From Schizochytrium sp. TIO01 (Eukaryota; Sar; Bigyra; Thraustochytrida; Thraustochytriidae): DNA of 64,000 nt. Under the pieces are notes generated by a model. The model was not told where the DNA came from. It worked only from the letters and a program-made list of their open reading frames with translations, and did not search any database. The stretch is taken from the NCBI GenBank assembly GCA_004764695.1, contig SMSO01000036.1, positions 268,001-332,000 of the forward strand. Reading direction: 5' to 3'. The position numbers were made by a program, and so were the translations under genes. The number at the start of each line of letters is the position of its first letter. Within the stretch, counting starts at the first letter, position 1. Below are positions 1 to 11,159 of this stretch, piece after piece.

Positions 1-1985
1 AATGTTCAACAAAGGAAAGCGAGAGAGTGGCTGCACAAAGCGGGAGCCAATTCCGGCCAAAGGCTTGCAGAACTAGAGCAGACCCTCCTGACTCCTTATT
101 GCTACCGAAACCCGAGCTAACTTTCCGGCAGGTCGCTTGAAAGAGTTCTTGGGCAGCGGTGTCTGCCACGTGCCACACTCCGAGCAAGTTACAGGCCTCG
201 CAGACTGCTCTTTGCTCCTTGCAGAAACGTTTGTATATTCGCTCAAACTTCTGGGTTTCGGACCTGGCGAGCTAGTGTCGCAGCGCTCAAAGATGAAGTC
301 GAGCCCCGAAGTCAGTTGTCGTATATCGTAAACGGTTTTCAGAAGAAAAGGTCCACCTGCGCATTCCTCGCGCGTGTGACTGGCTGGCTGACTGGCTGAC
401 TGCCTGGCGGATTGTCTAGTGCGAGCGCTCCGCTTTGCTCTCGTTATGCGCTTTCTTTATTTCCCTTATTTTACTACGTACCTACTTAGTATGGAGGTAC
501 GGTGATCTACTTACTTGCTTTAATTGCTTTAATTCGTCTTTTCAGGAAGTAAATAGAAACAAGAGACTAAGAGGCAAGCACACGCGCATAAGGACCAAAG
601 CAACGCAAGGTAAACAAGGAAAGGTAAGCTAGGGTAGAATTTACTTCAAGATTTTCTTCATATATCTCTTCCTTCATTTACTCCCCTTTCCTGCATCTGG
701 GTCTCATCCGCTTTCTTTCTTTAATATATTAGAGGCTTTTGCGAGATAGTCGTTGGGTTCGCCGTCGAATCCGGTTCACCGTCGAATGGAGGGTACACAA
801 GGTCACTGATTACTGAAGAATATCCATGTGTGTATCCGACTGTGAACTAGAATTTGAAACTGATAGATGGGCTTTCCTGGCAGGTAAATATACAAACCAG
901 GACCTACATCTCGTTTTCCAATAGATGTCGCTACCAAGTAGTAAGTAGTAGTATCGATAGATTTTGGACGGAAGCTTAGCAGTAGGAGAAAGAAGAAGAT
1001 ACAGAGGTGGCCGGACACTTTGCTTCGACTTAGTCCTGGCAAAGTGAAAAAAATCAATCATAACGGCTAGGTGGCTACTAACATATTTCTTTATATTTGA
1101 ACTTTAAAAGTTAATTGAATGAAGCAGCTTCAATTTTGTTGTAGTTCTGGTGCCGTAGGCTAAATGTTTTCATGTCTTAGCGTGTGTGCGATTGAAAGCA
1201 CATATTTTAAATTTTTTTTTGCGACTAGAGGTAAAAAAAATGGACACTCTATCTAATGCTTCGGCGTTCGAAGATTCAACTTCATGTTGAATTTGCCGTA
1301 TGGTTGGCTTTCGAGGAAATTTCTGAGACGTGAAGACCCTGTAGAAGGGCTTTTGTAGTAATCGAGTCAAGCATAAGTAATTGTGAACAGGTGCACCAAA
1401 TTCGTGAATAAAACAGAATGAAATAAATACAATGTGGAGGGTCAATACACACTCAACAGTAACGCAATGTTCGTAAGAAAAGCCATGCCGGCTTTGAGGG
1501 TATATCATGAATCTATTCTGGTAATATACTGAAGTGGCGTTTCAGACCTGCCACATAAACTGGAGATGGCCAACAGGAAGACAATAGTTTGACTCCTATC
1601 AATATGTATAAGTAGAATTCTGGAGAGCCGAGCTAGCTAAACGGCCAAGAAGCCTCCAAAGGTTTCACTAAAATACCTCTCTGCTTTAAGTGCCACTAAG
1701 TTGTCTGAGTTACGGTAGAGTATTTAAGAACAAATCTGGGATTGCCTTGCCCCAAGTCCTGCGTGCAAATAGCCTGGCTGCTTCTCCAGCTAGAAAGTCT
1801 TTAACACCAACCTTAGGAACTAGTCGCGTCCTGGGCAAATCGAAGACAAGGTGGCCGCAGCAACAGCGCGGGGAACCACACAACCTTCAGCAAATACCAA
1901 ACTCGCCAAACTCACTAACTAAGTAGCGCAAACCAACTATCTTGATCGTCAGAAACAGAGGTAGAACTCTGAGAGCTTTACGAAA
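1..1985. other. Intergenic, no supported gene
   Basis: I see no convincing coding sequence here. The open frames are short, have no recognisable domain and mostly lack an ATG start. A degenerate CTGGCTGA-type simple repeat lies at 378-407. The last part presumably carries the promoter and 5' UTR of the gene starting at 1986, but I recognise no specific element. Confidence 0.5.
378..407. repeat. Degenerate (CTGG/CTGA)n simple repeat
   Basis: A short run of interleaved CTGG and CTGA units, about 30 bp, in non-coding DNA. Confidence 0.6.
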
Positions 1986-2660
1986 ATGGTAGAGGCTCAC
2001 AGAGCATGGGCAAGTTTTGTGGCACTTGCATGCGTTCTTGCTCAGTTGCAAAGCGCTCACGCTCATAAACCTGATAAAGCATACGCCGAGAATTCTGAAA
2101 CAAGCGAAACCTGCCCGACTGGTTTTGTTTTTCTTGAGTGTGGAACTGCATGTCCAGTAACATGTTCAAACTATGGTGACGTGGCTGATATTTGCATCAA
2201 AATGTGTATCTCAGGGTGCTTTTGCCCTCCTGGTATGATTCATGATGAAGCTGCTTCAACTTGCGTTGAGGACGTGCCTTTATGCTCGACTACCAGTGAA
2301 TCAGTACTTGTACAGGATTACGTTGATCGCGATACTTCAGAGGAGGACACAAGCTCCCACCGTCGGCTGGTGGTGCCTAGCTCTGTATTTTATTCTCTGT
2401 TAAGTTTGGGTATCATGGCTCTATTTTGTTTGACAGTCTACGCATTTTACCGCTGCCGTACTCGCTCCTACGAAGTGGCACGCGTTGAGGAGGCCAACGC
2501 CGAGGAACAAGACGAAAGATCTTCACGCATTTCGATTGTGGAGGGGCGGCGAGCAAATAAATCGGTTGCTCCTGAGACTCCTGAGGCCAGCGTAATTGAA
2601 TCCCCTGAATCCGACACAGGAGACGTTGCAGTTGCTGCTAAAGTTTTGACCCTTGTTTAA
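1986..2660 (+). CDS. Type I membrane protein with TIL-like cysteine-rich ectodomain
   Basis: A 224-residue protein starting at an ATG in good context (A at -3, G at +4). Residues 1-26 form a signal peptide ending in SAHA. Ten cysteines at 43, 52, 56, 60, 70, 74, 78, 80, 93 and 100 give the spacing typical of trypsin-inhibitor-like (TIL) domains, including the CxxxC and CxC pairs. A transmembrane helix spans about 134-156. The remaining ~65 residues are charged, Ser/Glu-rich and presumably cytosolic. In animals TIL domains act as protease inhibitors or as modules of mucins and von Willebrand factor. Here one TIL module is tethered to the membrane, so an adhesion, receptor or surface-inhibitor role is possible but is inference. 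It is a complete single-exon gene on the opposite strand to its right-hand neighbour, facing it tail to tail. Confidence 0.75.
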   Translation: MVEAHRAWASFVALACVLAQLQSAHAHKPDKAYAENSETSETCPTGFVFLECGTACPVTCSNYGDVADICIKMCISGCFCPPGMIHDEAASTCVEDVPLCSTTSESVLVQDYVDRDTSEEDTSSHRRLVVPSSVFYSLLSLGIMALFCLTVYAFYRCRTRSYEVARVEEANAEEQDERSSRISIVEGRRANKSVAPETPEASVIESPESDTGDVAVAAKVLTLV

Positions 2661-3451
2661 TCAACCAATTCAGTAAATTAAACCTTTCGTACATTTGTTG
2701 GTTTCATGTCAGTACGATGTCGCTCGCTCGGACTTATTTGAACGTGAAAAAACGGCATTTGAATCCATTGCACTTCATAAGATTCGAGGATATTTTGTTC
2801 CGCTTGATGTTCTGGACAAAAGGCCCACCTCGTTCTGTGTACTAAACTCTGTCTCCTTGGCACTTGTTAGTTTATTCGCTTGTTGCTTTCGTCTCTCTAA
2901 ATGTCTTTAGACGCACACTTGAACATCACATTGGTATTGAACACAGTTTTGCTCGTATATTTATTTAAGCAAAGCAGAAATGACGCTCTTTGAGTTGTTG
3001 ATGCTGAACCAAGTTTCTCACAATGCCTGCACTTATGCACGAAGTTTAGTATTCACGGTGCTGGGGCTGGGTTTGTCTTTTAATTTTAATTTAAAACATC
3101 TTTAAGAAAGTGTCTTCTCGGTTTTCAGCACCCTAGCAAAAGATACACAACTTTGGTTGCTAGTTCTAAATTTAAAAAAAAAAGGCTCGTGAATGCAAGG
3201 CCTAATGTGCAGGGGGGCGCGCAGAGACACTGTCACGCGTAAATAGTGATTGAAAAGCTGAAGAGCATGTTGCTATTTAGTTGTTCTTAGAAAAAAAGAT
3301 TTCATTTTATTTGTGTATATATGGAGTCAAATGCTGTCTTCATCAGAATACTCACCAAACAAAACAATTAACGGGAGATTGGAAAACACAGTATGGTTGC
3401 AATTGCGTACGGAAATGAAGAGACGAAGTCTTTGCTGTAAAGCTGAGAAAT
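2661..3451. other. Convergent intergenic region
   Basis: The space between the 3' ends of two convergent genes, presumably holding both 3' UTRs and poly(A) sites. Two short overlapping frames at 2678-2910, one on each strand, have no domain and I do not regard them as genes. Nothing else is recognisable. Confidence 0.5.
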
Positions 3452-6292
3452 TTACTCGTTGCAAGTAGGCTGAGGAGTGGGGGATGGAGTTGGGGCAGTA
3501 GGCATCGGAGTCGGTGCCTCAGTGGCCAGAACTGCGCTTTTACCCGTGGTGTCGCTGGAGCTGGGGCCAACGGTGCAAGTGTGAGTGCCATTGGTAGCAA
3601 AGTTGAGGGTATAGACGTCGCCGCTCACAGTCGCACTATCAGCACCACTGTACACAGAGGTCGAACCAAGACCAGAAGGCAAAGTCACTTCGACTGCACC
3701 AACACCAGTGACCGTAAATGTAACATCCGAGGTAGTGGAAGCAGAAACTGACTCGAGCACCATGCGCTGTGCAAGCTTCGTCACACGGGCCGGAAGAGAT
3801 GTACTGTTGGTATCGGACATCGTAAACACGAAGGTTCCTCCGTTGCGCGGGAGAAAGATGCGCTCAGAGGTGAATGCAGGCCAGTTCTCAACAGCTGAGA
3901 AAACCTGAGTTCCGTCTTGGATTGCAGAAAGGGCCATTGTTCCGAGCATAGAGCCACTAGACGTGACAGAGGCAGAGTAGTTGTTAGAGCCCAGGTCAGT
4001 GACAGCAACAGAAAGGTGACGGAAAGTACGAATACGGTCATTAAGCTCCATACCAGTGACAAATTCAGCGTTCATGTTGTAAGCCTTGGCAATAACGGGC
4101 TCAATGAGATCAGTGGGGTACATACCAGTGTCAAAAGTAAGGCTGTCATCGTTCCAGTCAGTAAGACCATAGTCATGAACAGGGAAATGCATGATGGCTA
4201 GCTTGGCATTTTCAGTCTGGTTAGCAATCTGCTCGAACCAGAAGGCCTTGAGCTCATCAGAGGTCCACTTGAGGAACTCAATGCCAGTGAAGTCGAAGTA
4301 CATGTTAGGAGCAATGTACACCATTTCACTCTCAGTATCGATGTAACCGTAGCAACCGGGGTAGCCAGCACCAACACCTGCATAACCACCAGAGAAATAG
4401 GTGGTATTGAAGTAGGGCTCAAGTTTCAGAAGGGTATCGAGATCCTCCGTGGCTCCAGGTTGGGCAGCTGCGAGGCGTGACAAGGACATATTGCCCATAG
4501 TGTACTGCTTAGCAAGTTCGAACTCATACCAGAGATCATAGTCAGAGAGAAGATTGATGTTCTCCGGGTGGGTGAAAGAGTGGGTACCAATCTCGCTAAA
4601 GTAGTCAATGTACTCCTGGTAAAGTGGTTGCATGATAGTCCAGTCGGTGTACTCGTACTCGTCAGTGTCATTACCAAGGTTGATGTAGAAGGAACCAACG
4701 AAGCTGTAGTTGCCATACCATGGCTTGATAATACGATCGAGAACACCAGGCTCAATAAGGATAGCTTGATCCTCATACTGACTCTGATCCATATCTGTGC
4801 GCATAGCGAACAGAAGGTCTTGTCGAGAAAGCTGAACGCCAACAGTGAGGCCATCAGGGACGGTTGCCCATTCAAGAGCACGCCAGATCAAATCGCGGTT
4901 GAACGCCAGCTCAAGCGTGGAAAAGTGGACTGAGCGGCCACTAACCTTGCCGAAAATGTTGTTATCCCAACGAGTGGCAATGATTGCATTGAATGTGCCA
5001 GTTGTACCGTCGACCATTTCGAGGTATTGAGTAGAGACGACAGTCACATTCATGGAGGTCAAAGGGTCTGCAATGTACATATTACAGTAGGTACCAGCGT
5101 TGGATTCGTCCATAATAAGCTCGCCAACAGTCTTATCACGGAAAATTGAGAGCTCGTTATCAGCCACATAGACGTAAGTCTTGTTGGTCTGTGCGTAGAC
5201 AGGGTCATCGTTCCTAATACCAAGAACCATGGGCATGGTGAAGTACGGGTCGCCAGCTACGGGGTCCTTAGTAGAGACAGTGTTCGTGGCAAAGTCTCCA
5301 ACAGTGACAATGCTGACCTTGTAGTAGTGCACGAGGGTGACAAGAGCCTTGCGAATCGCGAAAAGTTCATCTTCCTCCACCCAAGCCATATAAGGAATGA
5401 CGACTGCCTTGTAGCGGCAAGATGATGACACATCAAGGAGGTCAGTGAGCGTGATTCGATCATATGCAAGACCAGTCTGCATAATTTGACCTTGGGCAGA
5501 CAGAAACAATTGGCGATAGGCCTTATCCTGGAAAAAGTTTGTCTGAGTGTCCAACGAGAAAAGAACGGCGACGTGATTTTGGTCGTACGCGCAGTCAGCC
5601 TGAGCAAGAAAGTTCTTGTATACTGGCTGAAAGTTCAAGAGGTAGAGCGGGGCATTGCTTGAGATATACACATCTCCAGAAAAACTTGCCGAGGAATAGG
5701 AAATCGCAACATTGAGATCACCAGACGAATCTACAGGAATGCTTGCAGCTGTAAGGTTGGCTACAGGAAGCTTCAATTCAATGACGCCAGCATCTGTGCT
5801 ATTGAGAGGGTCAGACTCAGGGCCGTATGTGATCATTACAGCATCGAGATCAGCGATTTTGGTGGCGCAACCCTCTCCAACATTCAAGCAACCAGTGTAC
5901 AAAGCAGCACTTGAGAGTCGAGGAATAGTTGAATAATCTGTAGCCACGTAAATGTAAGCATCAATACCTGTTGGATAAGTGTTTGTATCGTTGCTGAGTG
6001 GTGTGTAGGTCGTGTTGCGGCTCAAGTCAGTATCGAGCATAATGTAACCAGTGCGGAGATAGGGTGCTGAGGTTGACTGCAGTGGCTTAACCATAAAATA
6101 CCACGCATCTTCATCAGACTTATACTGCGAGTAAAGCTCGGTGTATGTAGATATGTCAGAATCTTGGTAAAATGCAGGCAGCACGCGAAGAGACGCATTC
6201 CAGTCGCTCAGGTCGCCATCGATGGTCTGGCCATGCGCAATACCAAGGACGAGAGTGGCAGCAGCTAGAACTCGGGATATCATGGTAGTCAT
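3452..6292 (-). CDS. Secreted CE4/NodB-like polysaccharide deacetylase candidate (paralogue A)
   Basis: A 946-residue protein from the ATG at 6292. The frame stays open to 6487, but the longer N-terminus is basic and would bury the signal peptide, so I chose the internal Met. Residues 1-21 are a signal peptide ending in AHG. Residues 22-180, opening with IDGDLSDW, look like a CBM9/DOMON-type beta-sandwich. Residues 240-335 look like a Rossmann or GATase-like segment. A deacetylase-like domain follows: RTDMD (D500, D502), GTHSFTHP (H571, H575), AAAQPG (~608) and HFPVHDYG (H702, H706). The Asp plus HxxxH set resembles the metal site of CE4 enzymes. A beta-sandwich follows, then a Thr/Pro-rich tail (924-946). 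Many N-glycosylation sequons support secretion. It is a homologue of the gene at 19697. The substrate is unknown. The overall order recalls the C-terminal half of bacterial PelA, which is only an impression. Confidence 0.7.
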   Translation of the reverse strand: MTTMISRVLAAATLVLGIAHGQTIDGDLSDWNASLRVLPAFYQDSDISTYTELYSQYKSDEDAWYFMVKPLQSTSAPYLRTGYIMLDTDLSRNTTYTPLSNDTNTYPTGIDAYIYVATDYSTIPRLSSAALYTGCLNVGEGCATKIADLDAVMITYGPESDPLNSTDAGVIELKLPVANLTAASIPVDSSGDLNVAISYSSASFSGDVYISSNAPLYLLNFQPVYKNFLAQADCAYDQNHVAVLFSLDTQTNFFQDKAYRQLFLSAQGQIMQTGLAYDRITLTDLLDVSSSCRYKAVVIPYMAWVEEDELFAIRKALVTLVHYYKVSIVTVGDFATNTVSTKDPVAGDPYFTMPMVLGIRNDDPVYAQTNKTYVYVADNELSIFRDKTVGELIMDESNAGTYCNMYIADPLTSMNVTVVSTQYLEMVDGTTGTFNAIIATRWDNNIFGKVSGRSVHFSTLELAFNRDLIWRALEWATVPDGLTVGVQLSRQDLLFAMRTDMDQSQYEDQAILIEPGVLDRIIKPWYGNYSFVGSFYINLGNDTDEYEYTDWTIMQPLYQEYIDYFSEIGTHSFTHPENINLLSDYDLWYEFELAKQYTMGNMSLSRLAAAQPGATEDLDTLLKLEPYFNTTYFSGGYAGVGAGYPGCYGYIDTESEMVYIAPNMYFDFTGIEFLKWTSDELKAFWFEQIANQTENAKLAIMHFPVHDYGLTDWNDDSLTFDTGMYPTDLIEPVIAKAYNMNAEFVTGMELNDRIRTFRHLSVAVTDLGSNNYSASVTSSGSMLGTMALSAIQDGTQVFSAVENWPAFTSERIFLPRNGGTFVFTMSDTNSTSLPARVTKLAQRMVLESVSASTTSDVTFTVTGVGAVEVTLPSGLGSTSVYSGADSATVSGDVYTLNFATNGTHTCTVGPSSSDTTGKSAVLATEAPTPMPTAPTPSPTPQPTCNE

Positions 6293-9250
6293 CCTTCTAC
6301 AAGTGGCAAGTCGTGCTCCTTTCGTCGTTACCACAACAACCGGAATAAGAGAGACCCAGGAGGTGGGCAGCTCTTGTGCCAGCCTACCTGCTCGTCTGAC
6401 CGTTCCGGGTTTGCCGTGCCTCGGGATGGAGGAGGCAGGTGTTTTCGATTTGCTTGACCAATTTCTCTGCCTGCGCCTCCATGCCAAGTATTTTGCAGAT
6501 CAAGTCCCTACCAAGCCCAACTTTTACTGCTGCAAGTGCTGCACGCGCTTCCTTTTTCCGCCGCACTTTTCCATTTCACTTTTAATTTTTTAAATATTTT
6601 CCACACTCCAGTCTTTTTTTTTTCTTTTTTTTTTTTTTAAGAATTTACTTTCACTTTTCCTCAAATATGAATATTAATAACTTATTTAAAAAAATATATT
6701 AAAAAAAAGCTAGATTATGTAAAGATGGGTTTTACATTTGCTACTTGCTACTTTTAATGCATGGGTCTCGAAGGAATTACTTCGCCACATCTCAATGTAC
6801 CTTACTTTATATATTGTCTTAAGAGTAGGGTTTTAGTTTCTTCTTGTGAAAAAATGTAAGTAGTCTATATACACCCTGAATAATATTTTTTACATTCAAA
6901 TAAAAAAATAATCTCTCTTTCACTCCTGGCTCTTTCCAGAGATCAAAGACAAAAAATACAATGAAAATAGTAAGACCACGAACTTCAACCCGCAAGAATA
7001 TCGCCATTCAGGCTGAAACACCTATGTCTCAGGGAAACCCTGAGAAGCCAAATAAGCATATGTAAACTTAAATCAGCCCACAGAGATGAATGTTCAAGGT
7101 ATATGCATGCCTGCATCTCATTGAATAGAGTGGAGCATGCTCTCTCATGTGCGCTCCCTTCACTTTATCTTTAAATATTAGAAATATAGATGTAGTGATG
7201 AGGATAACAATAACAATACAAATAATAAAAAAATTCACTCAAACCCTAAATAATAGAAAACAATGTATGCAATGATGAATGTTTTAATTTTGTTTTAAAT
7301 TTAACGTTTTAAAGTTGACTGAAAAGACGCGCTCTTTCTACTCCTGAAATCAACCATACAATCACTACTACTAACAGTGAGTCGTGGACGCTCACTGCAC
7401 GTCGTCGAGTCGCGATGAAGTCGTGGCCTCACGTTTCTTTGCGACCGGGATGTTGCTCCTGGCAAGCCTTGCATTGCGTCAATGGCAGCATGAGGTACAG
7501 GGAATAAGCGTGCATGGGTAACTTGTGGCGGTGGAGATGGCTTTGGAGGACGAAGGTGGACACGGAAGGACTCAGGAAACGAGCGAGAGACACACAATCG
7601 AACGGACCAAACACAGTTCCTGCCATTAGGTAAAGTTGTTCTTTCAAGCCATTACAAGAGGACTCGGGCTTGAATCGATCTTCGCAGAGAACCGTGACAG
7701 ACAGACGAAGACGGACGAGCTTGGCAATCAAGCAATCAAGCAATATATCAATGATTGCGAATTATTAGAGTTAGACACTTTGAAAACAATGCTCTTTGAA
7801 GCTTCAGTTTTTTTTGTTTGTTTTTTTAATTAAAAAATATTATTATATTTAAAAAAAAATAAAAAAAAAGTTGAACAAACGAAAATGAAATCAAATCAAC
7901 AGAAACATAAACAATGATAATAAATTGGCCGTTGTTGATGTCAGAGTTCAAATAATTCCGATTATGAAGAAACCAACCTCGTTTTCTGGAGTCGAATATA
8001 AGCCCCTTCTTCGCCAGTTGATGTAAGTTAGAGAGACTAATTTATAAATTTCCATGTTTTTGTGTTTTATTTTTGTTGTTGCACGAGAACGAAGGTAGAA
8101 GCCCACTTTTTATCTATCACACTACCATACTCAGTGCCACCGCAAGTTCAAATTGAGCATCTCAAAACTGCGGAGTAGTCACTGCTGCCAATCGCCGCCT
8201 GTGTTTCATATCCATGCGACGAGTCTGAAGGGCTCGGGCGACATGACGATCGTCACATTACGAGTCAGTACTTGCTGCTCATCTTGCCGCGACGCATCAA
8301 CTACCAGGAATATGCCCACGTTGAATGGAGAAATTATTCATGGCCCTCCAACGAAGTAAAGCCATCGCGCGTCTTCTATGTTCTGAATGCACGTCTTGGG
8401 CAACGCCTTCAAGACATCGCCCCGTGATTTTGTCTTCAATTTGGAAAGGCAGTGCAGAGAAATCAAAAAGCAACTTCCTGCTCGTGACCGTGGATGGCAA
8501 TGAAAAAAATAACCACATTAAGGAAGCAAACCATTAAAAACGAAAGGCGTCAAACGCCATGAACCACTGGATCAATTTAGGCATGCATCATGGTGTTCCA
8601 CGCTTTCTGCTACACTCGCGGAGGAAGCGGAGCTGATGAACAAAGGAGGACTCACAAAGCTAATGTGCTGATTGTTGAACAACGACTTGCTTGAACATTG
8701 CTCAAAGCTTGGACCTTTGGTTGGCTGACTCACCTTGGCTTTGGAAGCAACTGTCAATGTTCCTCATATATCATCACCCGGCATTCTAGGTCACCATTCT
8801 AATTGACTTTCGCTCGTGTACGTCTGCAGAAAGGGCATGACAAGCAGCATATCTCAAAGGAGATTGAAATACCCGATACTCGAGAATCCTACAAATTCAA
8901 ATGCCGTTTCATTCCACCTACTACCTACAGAACACCATTATATGTTCACGTGATTCTGCTTTTCTAACTTAGGAAAGTGCATAAGGAAAGTTGCAAGTAT
9001 ATGTGGGTGAGTTGATTTATCATATTTACGCCCTACCATACATATTTTTATTTGAAAAGATGTTTTTTTACTAACTAAGGATCAATATCATTAGCCTCGT
9101 TATTTACTCTCTTTTTTTTTTTCTTTTTTTTTTTTTTCAAATCAAACTTTTGTTAATAATGGTGATTATATCGTAAAAATGATATAAAACATACAAATCC
9201 TCTTATTCTCTTTTGTCTTTCTCTTTCTAGCAACAGTACATCTGATTAAA
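6293..9250. other. Start of 13.4 kb gene-free stretch (left part)
   Basis: AT-rich DNA with poly-A/T runs near 6610-6640, 6690-6710 and 7840-7870. The short open frames (for example 7301-7743 on the minus strand and 8153-8537 on the plus strand) have no domain and mostly no usable start. The first few hundred bases must hold the promoter of the deacetylase-like gene that reads leftward from 6292. I see no RNA gene or transposon. Confidence 0.45.
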
Positions 9251-9274
9251 GTGGGCTCTATGTATTGAGCCCAC
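9251..9274. other. Perfect 8-bp stem hairpin
   Basis: The arms GTGGGCTC (9251-9258) and GAGCCCAC (9267-9274) are perfect inverted repeats around an 8-nt loop. This is a GC-rich stem in otherwise AT-rich DNA. Its function is unknown; it could be part of a structured transcript or chance. Confidence 0.5.
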
Positions 9275-11062
9275 CACATTCTTCCTCTCTCGAATCAGGC
9301 GATGAGAGCCAACCTTCAACTCTTTGTTATTCTTCTGTCACATAATTTTGAGTAACACTGAAAGTGCCGTGCAAGTGCTGCTGCAAGTGCCTACCCTGAC
9401 AGTTAGTGCATGCACGTGCTGCGGGTATCCCCTCCAGGCTTAATTCTCACTTAGCTGATATGTTTGTCCAAGAACAGCGACAAACCTCGATCTTCATCAT
9501 CTTAATGTGTGGCGGGTACTGAAACAACTACGAACGTGCCCTGAGACAGGCTTCGCTCAGAGTATGAATAAATAATATATGTTGTATTCGTTTTTTAATC
9601 ATACCTATCATAGTTCCTAAAAATAACTTTCTTTTCTTTTCTTTTTGTTTCCCTGTTCTTGTCTCGTCAAGCAAGTGTACCAGTGTTTTCTTTCGCATCG
9701 GTTTTACTCCCTTGCCTTAAGCTCGTGAAGAAGAAACCTGAACCTGGGAACAGTAACTTTTAGTACTTAACAACATTTTGAAGACTAGAAAACTAAAAAC
9801 GTCTGGCTAGCAAGCTCGCAGTTATCTCCGCTGCTGAGCAAGATTATCTTCATTACCCTGTTGATAAATCACTTGCAAATGGGTAAAATTCAAGGCAGTC
9901 GAGCGACAATTACAAAGACCGCCAAGTATAAGCAAATAGAAGAACAAAGGGGCTGAGCAACCTTCAATGCAATGACCTAGAGCTCGAGATGCACGGCCCT
10001 GCGAGTATCGGCAGCAGCCTGTCATGTTTCTTCCTCAGCGGGAGGGTGCGTCGGTGATTGGCCAAGGAGTACATTCTAGATCACATTTGTGCTCATAGGC
10101 AAGCAGGGAGTTATTGTTATCTTCCCTACTTCTAAGAGCACCTCAGGTTCCAAGCCTGCGGACAATGTGCACCCACAGGTCCATCACCATGATACATTTT
10201 AGGGGCGCGCGCAACACCTATATGAGCCATTTCTAACTTACTCTAAGTAGCAAGGGAAGCGCGGAACTTAGAATCAGCATGAATTCCAAGGGGCGTACGC
10301 AATAAATGACAACTTTTCATAAGGGACTTTTCTTCTTGCAATTTTTCTTCGAGTTGAGGAGGCTTGCCACTACCAGTAATGAGCAAATATTCTTTCTCCT
10401 GGGTAGGCAGCATATAAGTGTGCTTGGTAGGCAGCATATAAGTATGCTTGGTACAACGTTGATATGAACTAACAAAGCTGCTGCTACGTCCCAATGTACG
10501 ATAGTCAGCCTTGTTACATATGTTTGTGATGCAAGTCTTCGATCTTTTGATGAAAGTCTGCGTGTGGAGGTGAGGAACCCTATCACATCATCGACATGAG
10601 TGTTCCGTCAAGCAGGTTGTCAGGCGCGTCTTTTGTGTTTTGTGCTGGTTTTGCGAGTCGCTGAGTATTATACCCTACCAACAATCAATGGTATAGCTGC
10701 AGCGTCGTTCAACAACAATTTCGACCGTCAAGTGAAATTGAAATTAAATTAAACTAAATCCATTTTCTATTTCTATTTATGAGTAATAATATAAATAACA
10801 AAAATTTAAATGAATAGAATGTAGTAGCTGCATATATCATTTTCTTCCTGGCCTGTAATTTGTTATGATCAAAGAAAAAATACTACAATACTATTGTATT
10901 TATAATTTTTTGAAGTCTGGAAACAATGAAAAAAATAAAACTTTCTTTTTCTAGCTAGAGTTAAAAAGGGGTTGAATGAAGTAGAGTTATCCTTACAAAA
11001 GAACTAGAAGAAAAGAAAGAGAGAGAGAAAAAAAGAGCGAAGGTTATTTGCCTGTCATCGGA
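9275..11062. other. Gene-free stretch (middle-left)
   Basis: Nothing coding is supported. A Gly/Ala/Cys-coding short frame at 9822-10025 and two overlapping minus frames at 10243-10586 lack domains; the latter exist because of a 24-bp tandem duplication. AT-rich tracts lie at 10740-10960. Confidence 0.45.
10402..10449. repeat. 24-bp tandem duplication
   Basis: Two adjacent copies of a 24-bp unit beginning GGTAGGCAGCATATAAGT and differing at one base. It lies in non-coding DNA. Confidence 0.8.
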
Positions 11063-11159
11063 TGGGTGTGTACATACCCACAGCTTAATTGAGTGTGGCG
11101 TTCTCGACGTGCCACGTCCGTCTTTCGGACCTTGCCTAAGGTGCGGGAAGGGAACCCGC
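11063..11159. ncRNA. Candidate structured RNA: cluster of tandem hairpins
   Basis: In about 97 bp four good stem-loops follow each other. (1) 11063-11069 pairs with 11074-11080, a 7-bp stem with a GTAC loop and one wobble. (2) 11095-11099 pairs with 11111-11115 (GTGGC/GCCAC). (3) 11116-11120 pairs with 11126-11130 (GTCCG/CGGAC, 5-nt loop), directly abutting stem 2. (4) 11143-11147 pairs with 11155-11159 (GCGGG/CCCGC, 7-nt loop). A fifth small stem, CCTT/AAGG, lies at 11130-11141 and shares one base with stem 3. The region is clearly GC-richer than its surroundings. I do not recognise a tRNA, 5S rRNA, spliceosomal RNA, SRP RNA or RNase P signature. The strand is unknown because hairpins are symmetric. 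This is a candidate only. Confidence 0.3.

Noticed and set aside
6293-6487. 65-residue N-terminal extension of the secreted deacetylase-like protein
   Set aside because: It is very basic and would place the hydrophobic signal peptide internally; the ATG at 6292 gives a standard secretory start.
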